A stretch of DNA of 64,000 nucleotides from Acanthococcus lagerstroemiae. Lineage: Eukaryota; Arthropoda; Insecta; Hemiptera; Eriococcidae. Below, in pieces: positions 1 to 12,149 of the stretch. The notes beneath the pieces were generated by a model. That model was not told the origin of the DNA. It saw only the letters and a program-made list of their open reading frames with translations, and searched no databases. The position numbers and the translations under genes are program-made. Position 1 is the first letter of the stretch; each line of letters starts with the position of its first letter. The stretch spans positions 48,373,497 to 48,437,496 of the forward strand of contig CM063107.1 of NCBI GenBank assembly GCA_031841125.1, read 5' to 3'.

Positions 1-780
1 ATTTTGAGCAAAATCCTGTATAGTAAAATTGATCATTTTTGAGGTAGGTACAGTAGCATTCTTTAGCGAATGTTTTCATATTTTTTAAATCTATCTGCAA
101 ACACATTTCAATTTTGTGGGGCAGTAATACTACCTCATTAACTCTCCGACATCAGTGAATGACATCTGCCACCCCTTCGTATTATGTCTGACCAACCAAC
201 GATAAAATAAAAGAAATTGCTGGCCATGACCACCAAATAATGCCCGCGCATGTCCTTTTTTTATTGAAGGATAAGGAAAAAAGTCAAATGGAGCTGAATC
301 CGGTCTGTGGGGGGGGGGGGTTGCGGAATGATCTCGACGTCCTTTTTCCTTAGAAATGCGGAGACACACGTGCAGAATTCATTGTTACACTACTTTTCTG
401 TTTTTTATTGAAACTATTTCAGTATTGTAACGCATTAAAAATTGATGCAATTCAACTTGCATTTTTAAGATCAGGCATACATTTTTGAGAACGTATATTA
501 AGGATTTTCTGAGATTGTGAACTTGTAAAGAAAAAGGTGGTTCAGAAGTCCTGTAAAATATATATTATACTGACAGCCTATATAAATAATCCATCTATTA
601 AAGGCACGCCGTCTCCAGTCTCCTATAGTGCTTAAGGCGCCAAATTCCGTAATCCGGCACTGGCAACAAGGTCCGGAAAAAGGAGGAGAGGGTAACCCAA
701 TGAAGAAATGAAAAAGCTAATTGAGAGGGGAAGGCCAGGGTTCGGAGCACACCTACATCAGGCCTAGGAGACCAGAGAAA
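1..780. other. Non-coding, no recognised feature
   Basis: AT-rich sequence with stops in all frames and no recognisable protein or RNA. A run of G lies near 308-320. Confidence 0.5.
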
Positions 781-865
781 TCAAGAAATCTAGTTATTTT
801 GTCTGGGGAGAATCTCCCAGTACGTTTTGATAAGATCAGATAAAATTACCACCAAATTTCAGATC

Positions 866-1693
866 GATCGGATAGCGGTCATAGGAGCCACAGCCTCCTA
901 GCCTTCTAATTGGACAAATTTAATTAAACCATTGTTTTCTTCGCCCCTTCCCATAGTGTTTACTAATGACGCGGGCCAACATGAGCCACGACCTAAATCA
1001 ATGCCCTCTAGTGGTGACTGAATAACGGGGGGGGGGGCTGGGAAAATAAAATTTGTGATAGGTGTTGATTTGTAGATTTTGAGGGCCATCGAATTCAATT
1101 TGGATAGTGTTTAAATCCAGAGTGTCTGCTGGCCTGAAAAGTCATGATTTCAAAAAATTGTCATGAAAGTCATGAAAAGTTATGATATTTCAACCAAAAC
1201 TCGAAAAAGTCATGATATTTCATCATGTCATAGTTCACAATATTTCCATTACCCCAAAAAAATCAGTTTTATCATTTAATAAGGAAAAAAATATTGAGGG
1301 AATATTTATTATAGAAGCTTAGCGCGCTCTGTATGGAGCTCCCGGTGAGCCGTGAAGCGCCGAGTTTTCCCCCTCCCCCTTCCACTTCCTCTTTATATCC
1401 TCCTGGTAGTCATGAAAAAATGTCATGAAAAGTCATATTTTGTTTCCCAAATCCAGTAGACACCCTGAAATCCGAATCCTCGAGGTGCCATCAAAGGGGC
1501 GTCAGACCAGTTGCTGTTTTTTATTAATTAGAACCACATCGTGAATGAAAGTTCGAAATAATTGTGTCGCGTATAGGGACCAGAAGAAGCAATGATTAAT
1601 GAAGTTCAATTAAATTTGTCTAGTTAGAGGGAGGCTGTGGCTCCTGTACCTCGTATTCGATCGATCTGGATCTTGCTGAATTGGTTTGATTTT
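866..1693. repeat. Long inverted repeat (foldback-like element)
   Basis: The stretch around 875-930, containing AGGAGCCACAGCCTCC and ACAAATTTAATTAAAC, returns in inverted orientation around 1,600-1,650 (GGAGGCTGTGGCTCCT, then upstream GTTCAATTAAATTTGT). AGATCGATCGGAT on the left pairs with ATTCGATCGATCT on the right. The arms are imperfect, and the middle holds a younger MITE (1,118-1,467). I infer a decayed DNA transposon with long terminal inverted repeats. No coding capacity is left, and I could not fix the outer ends or a target duplication. Confidence 0.55.
1118..1467. mobile_element. MITE of the GGTGTCTAC family, copy A
   Basis: This 350-bp element starts CAGAGTGTCTGCTGG and ends CCAGTAGACACCCTG, and is flanked on both sides by AAATC (1,113-1,117 and 1,468-1,472). 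The interior is built from reiterated GTCATGAAAAGTCATGA-type words and codes for nothing. Three more copies lie in the window (11,066; 13,462; 60,031), each with a 5-bp flanking duplication. The superfamily is not certain: 5 bp excludes Tc1/mariner (TA) and hAT (8 bp). Confidence 0.75.
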
Positions 1694-1744
1694 ATTGAAG
1701 AAGATCAGAGGGGCGGGGTTTCCTCGACAGTATAAATCCCCCAC

Positions 1745-4015
1745 GACATAATGGGAGGCACTTTACTTTTTATAGGCAGCACTTCTGACCTCAAATTTAG
1801 AATTAAAATTTGTTCGGACAAATTTTAATATTTTTCGCTGAACTCTTGCCCTCGTTGTTTTTAGGTCAAGAAGTAGTAATATCATCTACTCGTCGAAAAA
1901 ATTCAAATATTTTTTTGTCCACAATCCTAATAGTCAGATCGTGATATCCAAATTTGGTGAAATAGTCAGGTTCCTTAACAATATACCTAGTACAAAACTT
2001 TTTTGCAAAAACAGCCATTTTCTAATTACCTTGCTTCCTAAATCCAGTAATTTTAGTCATTTTTGTAATTTATGTTACTTTTCTCCTTTTTTTTTTGATA
2101 GAAATTCCGTTTTTCACCTTGTGTGTCGAAAAAAACATTTTTTGAACCATTCTGTGAAGTGAGAGGGGGAGGGGGATTACCGGTAATTTCGAATGCATGT
2201 GTGCTTTCATGTGAACAAAACCAATAAAACGGAGCCCCGCCGACTAGCATATCGGTTTTGAAAGATTTTGACAAATGGAAACATGATAATTCGTGGTGTT
2301 TTTCTGCTAACGTCAATCCATTCCGGGTTCGATCTAACGTCTTTTTAATTTTCGAACAAAGGCATACGAGCATTCCTATTCTCTTCCCTGCTATAGTGTC
2401 TGTTTTCTATTTTTATTTTTCTAAACTGACGCGGAAAAGACAAACACTTCAATCGGATGGAATTCTCAAAGATGAACCAATAAATGCGTGTTTTCCTTCC
2501 TTGCATTGCGGAACAAACGATAGGAGAAATTGGTTCGTTTCACGGCAGCTTCCGCGAGAAAACTTGAAACAGAGCAAATTTGCCGCGGAAATACTTTTTC
2601 AGCTGCTTGGCTCGTTATTAGAAATCCGGTCTTGAATTACTTAACTGAATAGAGACGCAGTGAAACCAGAAGAAATATCTTACTCGAGCAGCGTCCGACT
2701 TTGTCGAGGGCCTTTCGAAAACAAGGGAAAATTCGACGCGAGAAATATTTTAGCACTTAAATTAATGAAACCCAGAAAATGCGAGGCTCTGATATCAGCA
2801 CTACCCCAAGACAAGAGACCGGATTATCCGGAGTCAATATAGTGAATCTAATTAGAAAATTCGAAATGGTTGCTTGTTCGTGTCAGCGTTTTTTAAATTT
2901 CCCCTAATATCGGAATGCGATGTTTTTAGCATATTAGGTTTTCATGAGAGCCTCCACCTCCCTCTTGATCACGCACCCAGGGGTACTCGTCTCGCTCTGC
3001 AAGTACATGATCGATGCGAGCATATGGCTTCCCCAAATAATTATTCTGTAAATTAAATGAATATGGAAAAAATTGAGGCTGTGGTGGATTCATGGAGGCT
3101 ACGGAGGCTGAAGCCTCTCTCCTTAAGCTTGCACTACGTACTATGATTTTTAAAAGAAAAGTAAAATCATGTTCTGAACAGTGGGTACGAAGCAGTTATT
3201 ATTAATTAATTTACGAAGTACTCCCTCTCCCCCCCCCCCGCTTTCCCCATCAGGACGAAATCCCAGATCTGTTATTGAAATAGGGGAAGCTGGAAATTTT
3301 GCTTTTCTCAGAACAAAATCCCAGTTTTGCTGTCAAAATAGGGGAAGCTGAAAATTGGTACGTCGAATTTAATTTATCGTCCTAAAAAGCATCGGGAATC
3401 CCAACAGCCCACATGCTAGGAACGAAATTCAGTTTTTAGCCCAGAAATTCGCGGACCGCAGACTATAACCGCGAAGGCGAAATGAGTCATCGTAAAAATT
3501 AAACCTAATTACGTTTTCTAGTGAGATAGATTTTGGATACTTTCCTCATTGTTACTGAAACTGACCCTCCTCCCCCCCTCCATTTATTATGAATTATTCA
3601 TTTCGCGTAGTCGAGTTGTATGCCTGGATGAGTGGGGAGGGTCATAAAAACTTACTTCAATAGTTTTCCGGGTTTTCAAATCCGATAGTGTGTCCAGTTT
3701 TAGTGTTCAACTTTCGGATTTTGAAGCCCAAAATAGGCTCGAACTTGAGAATGTAGGTAAGGCGTGAAACTCCCTAGTTCGATAATTCACTTGGGAAAAT
3801 TTAAACGTTGTTTTACCATTTTGTCTGTCATTTTGGTTGTTGGATTATGGCGAAAGTTAAGATTGAATACTTTCATTCCATGGGTACATGGGAGGCTTGC
3901 CCTTTCTAGCCAAATTGGATTTGTTACTTTAAACAACTTGGTTCATGCAGCCTTCTTCTTCTTCTTCGAGGTTAGGTTAGAAAAAAACTCACTGCGGGTT
4001 GCCTACCTAAAAATT
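1745..4015. other. Non-coding, no recognised feature
   Basis: No convincing gene. Open frames of up to about 125 codons at 1,941-2,842 have no recognisable motif. Small C and G runs and a purine-rich GGCTACGGAGGCTGAAGCC stretch near 3,090 are the only oddities. Confidence 0.45.
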
Positions 4016-4020
4016 GGAAA

Positions 4021-4640
4021 AATTGCAGGGGCAGATCAGCTACTTTCAAGAACATAATCTGTTCTAACATAAAAGATCTCCAAGCTTTAAGACATAACCG
4101 ACATAATAAGACATAAAAAGGCATAAAATGACATAATTACCCATAATCTTCAAGATCGCAAGTCACTGCAGGTTGCCTACCCTGTCCCTTAATTGTTCAA
4201 TTTTCCAATGGTAGCCTACCCTCAGAAGGAGGTTCATGATTGAGAAGGGAGCTCCTGAAGAGGGAAGAGGGCCCCTGGAAAATTGCAGGGGCAGATCAGC
4301 TACTTTCAAGGACATAATCTGTTCTAACATATAAGATCTCCCAAGTTTTAAGGCATAACCAACATAATAAGACATAAAATGACATAATTACCCATAATCT
4401 TCAAGATCACAAGTCGCTGCAGGTTGCCTACCCTGTCCCTTAATTGCTCAATTTTCTAGAAGTAGCCTACCCTCAGGAGGGGGTTCATGGTTGAGAAGCC
4501 CAACCACCTAAGACATAACCGACATAATGAGGCATAAAAAGACGTATAATGACATAATTACCCATAATCTCCAAGATCTCAAGTCGCTGCGGGTTGCCTA
4601 CCCTACCCCTAATTGCTCAATTTTCCAGGGGTAGCCCACC
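4021..4640. repeat. Tandem repeat, unit about 260 bp
   Basis: AATTGCAGGGGCAGATCAGC recurs at about 4,022 and 4,281. GACATAATTACCCATAATC recurs near 4,130, 4,380 and 4,551, and GGTTGCCTACCCT near 4,170, 4,425 and 4,592. This gives two full copies and one shortened copy. A related TCGCCTACCCTGCCCC stretch reappears at about 5,519 inside the GC-rich array, so the two arrays share ancestry. No coding potential. Confidence 0.8.
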
Positions 4641-4644
4641 TTCA

Positions 4645-6360
4645 GGAGGGGTTCACGGTTGAGGAGGGAGTTCCAGAAGGGTAAGGAGGCCCTGTAGGGG
4701 CGTGGGCTCTGGACGGAGATGGTGGCCTTTGGTGGGGCGGGGGTTAAGATGAGTAAGAGGACCTGGTGGAGGAGAAAGTCCTTGGTGAGAGAGGGGACCA
4801 GGGAGAGAAATGGCCGTGGTGCGGGAGGAGCTGTTGGCGGGGTGGGGTCTTGAGGGGGAAGGGCTCTTGTGGGGAGGGATGGTCATGGTTGTGAGAGCTC
4901 CTGGGTGAATGGTCAAGGATCTTCAAGAGGGTTGGAGGGCCATAGTGAGGACAGGGGCTCTGAAGGGCGATGAAGCCCAGGGAGTAGTGGTGGGTGAGAG
5001 GTCCTCATGGCGGAGAAAATCCTTGGTAGGAGAGGGTGGCCATTGAGGAAGGAGGAGGTAGTGGTGGGTGAGGATCCTAGAGGGGCAGTAAACTTTTGGT
5101 AGATAAAGGCCCGGGGGTGTAAGCGGTACTCATGGTAGAGGAGGGAGCTCCTAAAGGGGAGGAAAATCACGGTGGTGGCGGAGACGGTAGAGGGAGGTAA
5201 CGACCCCAAGTGGGGAGGGGGATAATAGTGAGGAAGGGGTCTTGGTGGAGGAGGAAGTTCTTGGTTAGAGAGGCGGCCGGGAAGGCGAATGAAGGCCATA
5301 GTGCGGAAGGTTCTGGTCTCGGGGAGGGGGTCTTGAGAGGAAGGATTCTAAGGATTCTAGAGCGGGAGGGGTGGTCATGGTGGTGGAAGCTCCTGGTTGG
5401 AGGACCGGAGGATCTTCGAGGTGGTTGAGCAAGAAGGCCGTAGGGTGATAGAGCCGCGGAAGGGAAGGCTGTGGAGATGGACTAAGGCCGCCATTGGGAG
5501 GGAGTAGAGACTGCGGATCGCCTACCCTGCCCCACTAATTGCTTATTTCTCCATGGGTAGCCTACCCCTAGGAGGTGGTTCATGTTGGAGAGAGCTCCAG
5601 GATGGGAAGGCGATCCATGGGTGGCGTGACTTCAGGAGGGAGATAAAGACCCTGGGTGGTGTGGGGGGTAATGGTGAGTAATAGGTCCTGGTGGAGGAGG
5701 AAGTCCTTGGTGAGAGAGGCGGCCGAGAAGGCGAATGAAGGCAATGGTGCGGAAGGTTCTGGTCCCGGGCAGGTGGTCTTGAAGGGAAGGTTTCTTGTCG
5801 GGGAGGGGTGGTCATGGTGGTGGAAGCTCCTGGTTGGAGGACCAAGGGATCTTTGTGGTGGTTGAGCGGGGAGGCCGTAGAATGGTTGAGCTAGGAGGCA
5901 GTGGGTGATGGAGCCGCGGAAGGGGAAGACTTTGAGAGGGACTAAGCCCGCCATTGGGGAGGTCGTAGTGATGGGTTAAGAGGTCTTGGTGGGGGTGTAG
6001 TATGTGAACAGAAATGAAGGCCATAGTGGTGTGGGGTGGTCGAAAGACGTCCTAATGGAGGGCACTCGGGGTGGAAGAGGGTGATCGGGGGAGACTAGGT
6101 GGAAGACTATGGCCAATGTCGGGGAGGAGTTTGTGGCTGAGGAGGGCTGCGACTGTTGAGGTGTGACTGTGGAGGCGGTGAGCAGCCATGGTCAACGAGG
6201 GGGTCTTGGTGGAGTAGGAGGAAGCTCGTGATGAAGAAAGGATGGAAGGGAGTTCATGGTGGAAGATTGAGGACCACTGATAGAGGGGGAGCAAAAGAAG
6301 CACAAAGCAAACCTCAACTCAGTAACAAAAGTTTCAGACCAAACACTGAGGACTGTGACG
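4645..6360. repeat. GC-rich, purine-biased tandem repeat array
   Basis: The + strand is strikingly G/A/T-rich (GGTGGAGGAGGAAGT, GGGGAGGGGTGGTCATGG). A block around 5,230-5,410 is repeated at about 5,684-5,860, a period near 452 bp, with the same order of words (GGTGGAGGAGGAAG, GAGAGGCGGCCG, AAGGCGAATGAAGGC, GAAGCTCCTGGTTGGAGGACC). The minus strand is open and Pro/Ser/His-rich in several frames only because C-rich DNA lacks stop codons, so these frames are not genes. The array runs straight into a Helitron-like 3' end, so it may be the body of a non-autonomous Helitron. Confidence 0.75.
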
Positions 6361-6371
6361 GCGCGGGGTTG

Positions 6372-6405
6372 GGCCGCGAAGCGGCCAGGGAGCGAAGCCC
6401 CCTAG
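6372..6405 (+). mobile_element. Helitron-like 3' terminus
   Basis: A perfect hairpin GGCCGC-GAA-GCGGCC (6,372-6,386) is followed by a second GC hairpin GGGAGC-GAA-GCCCCC (6,388-6,402) and then CTAG (6,402-6,405), next to a T. Helitrons end with a GC-rich hairpin followed by CTRR and insert 5' of T. The element would extend leftwards, possibly covering the tandem repeats from about 4.0 kb. Its 5' TC end was not located. Confidence 0.5.
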
Positions 6406-6409
6406 TAAC

Positions 6410-7985
6410 AATAATAATAATAATAAAATTTAAAAAATTAATTTTATGACATCCCCTGTAGAATACCACGAACAACATTGTCGCACTGATTTATATTTTC
6501 CCAATAGGGCCCATACCGTGTTCTCTGCGAAAATCAGAAGAATTAAAATTTGAGGGATGTAAGTCCTTCCTCATTAATCCCCTGATCCTCGGAATACCAC
6601 GTCTGGGATTGAAGAAAGGAATCAGCTAAGCCTTTGGATCAAAGAAATCTTTGGGTTGACCAAGTGCTGGGTTCGTCCCGTTTTTCTGGTTTTGGTCATT
6701 AGCGAACGGACTGCATCGACCGGACCATTCTTAGATGCTGTATTAGAAAGGTCGCGAAAATCTCGAATTCTGAACGTATCGGCACTCCAAAGAACATTGT
6801 CTGAAGCGTATCCGTTTTTCGGGGGGAGCTTTGATGAAGTGAAAACGGTCGAGCGAAGTTCGTTATTATTAACGAATGCCACAAAGTTTTCGGACGAAAC
6901 ACCAACAAGGTTTGCTGGAGGAGGTTACCGGTACTGTAAAAGGGAAAAAAGAAGAAGAGGCCCGGAGAAGAAAAGGCGAATAATAAATGACGCTTTTTCT
7001 CCCCCCAAGAAGTTTAATCACTTACCAATGAAGTGCCTACTTCGTTCATTAACTTTCAAACGTAATTTGCTTGCGGAAAATAACATAAGGAAAACGTATT
7101 ACAAAGAAAGAATGAAAGAAAGAAAGTAAAAAAAAAGAGTTACTATGTGAACAGAACATTTACGTGTTTTCTCAACGAGCCAGTCTGTGAGTGTATAATG
7201 GTCTGTGCCATTCTACGCTTACTAAGTTGGGCTTTTTTCGTGTGTGTGTGCGTGTGTGCCTGTGTGCGATACACTTACCGGTGCGGTCTTAATGGATAAT
7301 TCAATTATAGCGTGCTTTCGACTTTATTAAAAACTTTTCAGGAACTAGTCTCTCCCGTCCTGTGTGCTATTACGATCCGCGAGAGAGACGATGAGTAAGT
7401 AGCTTTTTCATTACGGAAATTTATATTATATGCGGCTTAATGAAACGTGTATATATAGTCAAACATTATGGTGGTTCGAGCACGGCACAGTACTTTGGAT
7501 ATCCGAGTTAACGTTTAATAAACGAAATATAAATATGTAAGGCGGCGCGAAACCCCGCAGCCGGAAGTAATTGTTTGTGTTCTCGTAAATACTTTTTTAA
7601 AGTTCAGAGTCAGCACTTCGCTCGTCATTCGGACTCTCTGTTTCTGGACGAGTTTCGCTCGGGAAAATTAGATCGAAGGAATGTAGAGAGGAAGTTTCCA
7701 GGGGAGATGCTTTCACAAGTGCCTTCGGACTGGTTCCCGACATTAACCCTGTGCCGACCGGTTTCGACCATTTTGATCGAAAATTGCTGAATGCAGAACC
7801 GTAATGTACAGGTCATGTCTCCTTATGTTATCTGGGACTAATCCTCATATCACTGAGGTTGGCCCCGAGGGGAGCTAAAATGAAATGTGCCGAAGAGACT
7901 CTCGTGGCACTCGATGTTAATTTTCGAAAAAATGTATCAAAATGACACAGTTGGTATTTACCCGTGAAAATGTGCGGCTGATGTG
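6410..7985. other. Non-coding; simple repeats only
   Basis: Starts with an (AAT)n run at about 6,407-6,430. A purine-rich (GAAA)n-like stretch lies at about 7,101-7,137 and a (GT)n-like stretch at about 7,239-7,268. Overlapping open frames on both strands at 6,622-7,129 (up to 157 codons, C-terminus Lys/Arg-rich) have no motif I recognise and are not called. Confidence 0.4.
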
Positions 7986-7989
7986 TCGA

Positions 7990-9400
7990 AATAACATCGA
8001 AGTTCATGTGTTGAAGTGACACCCATTCGTTCTAAAATATTCTTCTGGACTGCGTGTGTCATTCCAACAAACAAAATGACGCAATAATATAGCTCGTAAC
8101 TTGGAAGTCCAGTGTCGTTGTTTGAGTTTTTGCCAAACAAGTCCGAAGATTCAGAAGAATAGTTACGTCAGTTAGGCCACACAAGCACAAAAAAATAATA
8201 TTTTGTTTTTACATTCAGCTCCCAAGTCTAACTCCCGGCATTGATAGGAAATTCAGGTATTCGGTTTCGAATGTGTTGGGATGGTACACTGAGTTGTATG
8301 TTGAAATGACACGCATTCATTTTTGCGTGTTTTTTTTCTGCCTATGTGGGCCCATTAAATACACAATATGAAACACGGTTTGACTTGTCATTTAGAAAGC
8401 ACAGGTTGATACAAATGATGACAATTGCACGTTGTTTTTCCTACAAATACCTGAAAATTTAAAGTGATACACAGCTCCTTCTGTTGGGTCATAGAACGAG
8501 GGCCAAAACTTATTTTTATATTTAACTAATACATACATCAACATGAAATCCGGATATTGCATTTTTGGCCTTTGTGTTAAAATATCACGCAGGCTTGTGT
8601 GTTGAAATGACACACATCTATTTTGAAATACAGTAGAAATCGCTTATAGCGAGTTTCAAGGGACCAAGACAAATTGCTCGCTATAACAGATACTCGCTTT
8701 AACCGGTTGTAAGGAGGTGCTCGTAATAGACGTAAGTAATATCGGATGTAATGAGGTACTCGTAATAAAAAAATGTAATTTCAGGAAAAAAAAATCTTCA
8801 ACATTTTTACAGTATTGTAACGTGATGTACTTACTTACTCGTATGAGTATCATTATTTAGAAATTCTGTTATCGTAGTCTGCCTAAAGTTCGTTAAAAGA
8901 GTGTTCACAATTTTTTTTTCTACTGCTTCATCTAACAGTTTTAAAGCTACCATATCTCACTCTCAGACAAGTCGTCATTTGTTAAACAGTATGCCTGCAA
9001 TACTCCTAAAGCTGCCCGAGCTTCCGCAATGGTCGGTACCTCAGCTGTCTCCGATGGTGTTGAAGCTTCTTTTTCTTCAGCATCTTCTCTGTCGTCCTCA
9101 AGATTGGTACTGTACTAGTTCAAACATGAAAGAATGATGATGTGTGATATGATGTTGCTCGTTACAACAGGTATAAATTTCACATTTTGTGGGGAAAACA
9201 GCTCTTTATACCCAATATCTCGCTATAGCCGATCCTCGGTATATCAGATTTTTTTAAACACGTACTATATGGACCTCACGCCGGGACCGAGCGATTTCCT
9301 CATTACAACCGATTGCTCGTTTCAACCGGACTCGTTATAGATGATTTCTACTGTATTCTCTTTACCTGTGTGTGTCATTCCAACACACACACCCACTGAA
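7990..9400. repeat. Dispersed palindromic GTGTTGAAATGACAC units
   Basis: The word TGTTGAAATGACACACAT and its inverse TGTGTCATTCCAACA occur in pairs about 30-60 bp apart: GTGTTGAAGTGACACCC at 8,008 with GTGTGTCATTCCAACA at 8,053; TGTTGAAATGACACGC at about 8,300; GTGTTGAAATGACACAC at about 8,600 with TGTGTGTCATTCCAACACAC at about 9,365. The last pair is split by the pogo-like MITE. Each unit can fold into a short hairpin. Function and origin unknown. Confidence 0.55.
8631..9353. mobile_element. pogo/Tigger-like MITE
   Basis: The 723-bp element begins CAGTAGAAATCGCTTATAGC and ends with the inverse (GTTATAGATGATTTCTACTG), bounded by TA on both sides (8,629-8,630 and 9,354-9,355). Interior words such as CTCGCTATAAC and ACTCGTTATAG are typical of pogo/Tigger-type Tc1/mariner relatives. 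No transposase remains, so it must have been mobilised in trans. It is inserted in a palindromic GTGTTGAAATGACAC unit. Confidence 0.75.
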
Positions 9401-10775
9401 AGTTACCTTCTCATATTCAGCTACCACATATGTCTGTTTTCGGCACTGATAAAAAAACCAGAAAGTACATATGAAAAACCCCTCCTTCCACCAACTTTCC
9501 TGGACGACAATTTCAGCATAATTGACCTTCAGTTTGCGAATAAATTCGATAGTTGGAACTATCTCGAAAAATATACTGACTTTTTATTTCTTTTTTCTTT
9601 TTTTGATCTGTTTCTGAAATGTTCTTGGCAAATTTTGAATTTTCAACTAAGTTTTTTTCCCGCTTCGGTACAACCCTATCATAAAGAGATTTAAAGTGAA
9701 ATTTATTTTCGTATTCAACTACAGTATATATCTGGGGGAATCGACAGGAAGTCTATGTACTTTGAGTTTTTGTCTGGGTTTAATGTATTATACATGGAAA
9801 ATTTTATTCCTTCATTTTCCCCAATGTTGCCACGGTAACGATTCAAGTATTGAAAAACGTTCTGTGTATTTAGAATCCAGAAATATTTTGAAAATTTGAT
9901 AATGTGTAATTTGAGAAAAACTCTCGGAAAACGTCTAAAACTTTTGGAAAAAATTAGAAATTTACCAATTGTGTTTAAAATTCCGAAAATTCTGTGATGT
10001 ATGCAAAATTTTAATTTCGCGGCTTCACTCGTATTGTAATGGCAGCTGTTTAAATATCGAGAAAAGTGTTTTTATTTTATCGTACAGTAGTTTACAATAT
10101 TTTTTGCTCGTTTCAATCAACTTGAAGATACTGGCTGAGCGGCTCCGGATAGAGAAAAGAATATAGAATTTAGGAAAATATTGAAAATCCAAGAAATGAT
10201 ATTCTGAAATTAGAGAAATATCCTCTAAAAATGAAAAATTCAACTTGGAAAATTTATCATTTTAATTTCTAGAGGGTAAATATTTGTTTGATTTTTCATT
10301 TTTAGAGTACATGTTTTTCGCAAGTAACTGTCTTTCAAAATACCTTCGATTTTTCTGAAATCAACATTTACTCTATCAAGTGCCGCGCAGCTTCTATACC
10401 CAATTTGATTAGGAGGGGCACGATGAAGTTCTGAACTGTTGAACTACAAAATATAGACATTTTTTGATATTTAAGCCGGTGCCATTGCAATACAAGTGAA
10501 GCCGATAATGTACATGCTGTATGCATCAATTTTTATTATTTTGACATAATTGGTAAATTTATACATTGAAATAAAATTTTCAGTGAACTTTTTCATTTTT
10601 AGATCAAGTTTTCTCTACGTTATTCCGGAATTAATCCCCTTCAAAATACTGATAATTTTTTTAAATTTTCTCGATTCTAGTTCTTTTCTCTGTTCAGTAC
10701 CGCAATGCTCAACTTCCTCGAAGGTTCAGAGGAAATATACTGAAATTTCAAAGTATTGCATCGCTGAGAAGAAGA
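9400..10775. other. AT-rich non-coding DNA
   Basis: No gene recognised. GTTGCCACGGTAACGATTCAA near 9,827 is an inverted, diverged trace of the repeat found at 10.8-12.1 kb. Confidence 0.4.
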
Positions 10776-10779
10776 ATCT

Positions 10780-12140
10780 TGTTCCTCAACATTCAAATCA
10801 TTGCTGTGGCAACACTGGCATAATATATAAATTGATAAAATTTGTCGTGTTTAATAACTAATTTCTAATATGTAATTATTTACCAAAGTCTCATTGAGTT
10901 TCCTTGAAATCAGTAAATTTAAAAAAAATATTTCGAAAAAGCTGATATTTGACTCCCGTGGTGCATGGGGTAATAACATCTGATGAGTTCAGACTTTTTG
11001 AAATTTTCTTTAAAGTATTGGTGGGAACTATTTTCAAGGACGACCTTTTAATATTTAAGCCAAACCAGGGTGTCTACCAGTCATGAATGTCATAAAAAAG
11101 TCATGAATCAAAGTTTGTGGTTATGAAGTCATAAAAGTCATGGAATAGTCATAAATTCATTTGTATTTTGAATCCGCTTTTTCTTAAAAACCATTAAATT
11201 CTCTCCAAATTGTTGTAGGGAAAAAATATATAATATTAATAAATAAAGTGAGTGTAGTGGTGCAGACAGTACCACAGCGTGTCTAACTGTTGGTTGATCA
11301 TCTTCCTTCTTGAATTCAAACTCCAAAATATTAGCAAAGAAGGAAATTCTACAAGTATCAGTGAAACATCAAAATTAGTTTAGGTTCTGTTTTTGAAATT
11401 TAGGACCCCTAACATGAGTATTGTGAGCCCGTGAAAAATGTCATGGAAAGGTCATAAAAAAGTATTGAATTTCAAAAATTTTTATTTAATAGACACCTTA
11501 GAAACACATTTTCCATTAAGACGGTAGTTCATGAAGTTTCATGAGGCAGACTAATTTTTGGGTCATGTTCAGTCTCCCAGAAAGTGTAGCTTTTCGGAAA
11601 TCACTGGAATCGTTCCATTCAGCATTTGAATCGTTGCTGTGGCTACACTGGCGAGTATAAATGGATAAAATTTGGTCAGTGTAACATACTGATTTCGGAC
11701 AATGACTCAACGCAGTTTCATGGGGTTCATTAAAGCCGGTAAATGATTTTACGATAATTATTTGAAAAAGCTGAACTTTGACCTGTGTGGAATATGGGTT
11801 AACGATATCTAATCGAGTTCAAACTTTTTTGAATGTTTTGAAACGAGATTTGAGAGTGGAAGCGATATTCAAGGATCACCCTAATGTTTAGACTAAATAC
11901 ATTTTCCATAAAGTTGATAGTTCTTGAAGTTCCATGAGACAGACTGATTTTTGGTCCATGTTTAGCCTTCTGAAGGGAAAAGCTTCTCCGGAATCACTGA
12001 AAGTATCAGTTGACCATTTGAATCGTTGCTGCGGCAACACTGGTAATATAAATGGATAAAATTTGGTCAGTATAATATACTGATTTCAGACAATGACTCA
12101 GCGGATTTTTATTGAGTTTCATTGAAATCGGTGCCTGTTT
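10780..12140. repeat. Satellite-like tandem repeat, unit about 390 bp
   Basis: The landmark GTTGCTGTGGCAACACTGG recurs (with changes) at about 10,802, 11,630 and 12,023. It is followed each time by AAATTGATAAAATTTG-like, GATTTC and later GAGTTCAAACTTTTTGAA and CATTTTCCATAAAG-like words. Subtracting the MITE at 11,066-11,500 gives a period of about 385-392 bp. Diverged pieces lie near 9,827 and 14,290-14,535. The unit contains no long open frame. Confidence 0.75.
11066..11500. mobile_element. MITE of the GGTGTCTAC family, copy B
   Basis: Starts CAGGGTGTCTACCAG and ends AATAGACACCTTA, flanked by CAAAC (11,061-11,065) and GAAAC (11,501-11,505). The neighbouring repeat copy at about 11,890-11,915 reads through the same place without the element, so it acts as an empty-site control. 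Like copy A, the interior is rich in GTCATGAA/GTCATAAA words. Confidence 0.8.
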
Positions 12141-12149
12141 TCCTAAAAG

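Noticed and set aside
4653..6303. Several long Pro/Ser/His-rich open frames on the minus strand (up to 128 codons)
   Set aside because: They overlap in more than one frame and follow the C-rich strand of a tandem repeat, where stops are rare by composition.
6622..7129. Overlapping open frames of 86 and 157 codons on opposite strands
   Set aside because: No recognisable motif, no start context or splice pattern, and the antisense overlap suggests chance openness.
9969..10861. Host coding exons in AT-rich open frames (65-103 codons)
   Set aside because: Phe/Ile/Ser-rich translations without domain, codon bias or splice-site support.
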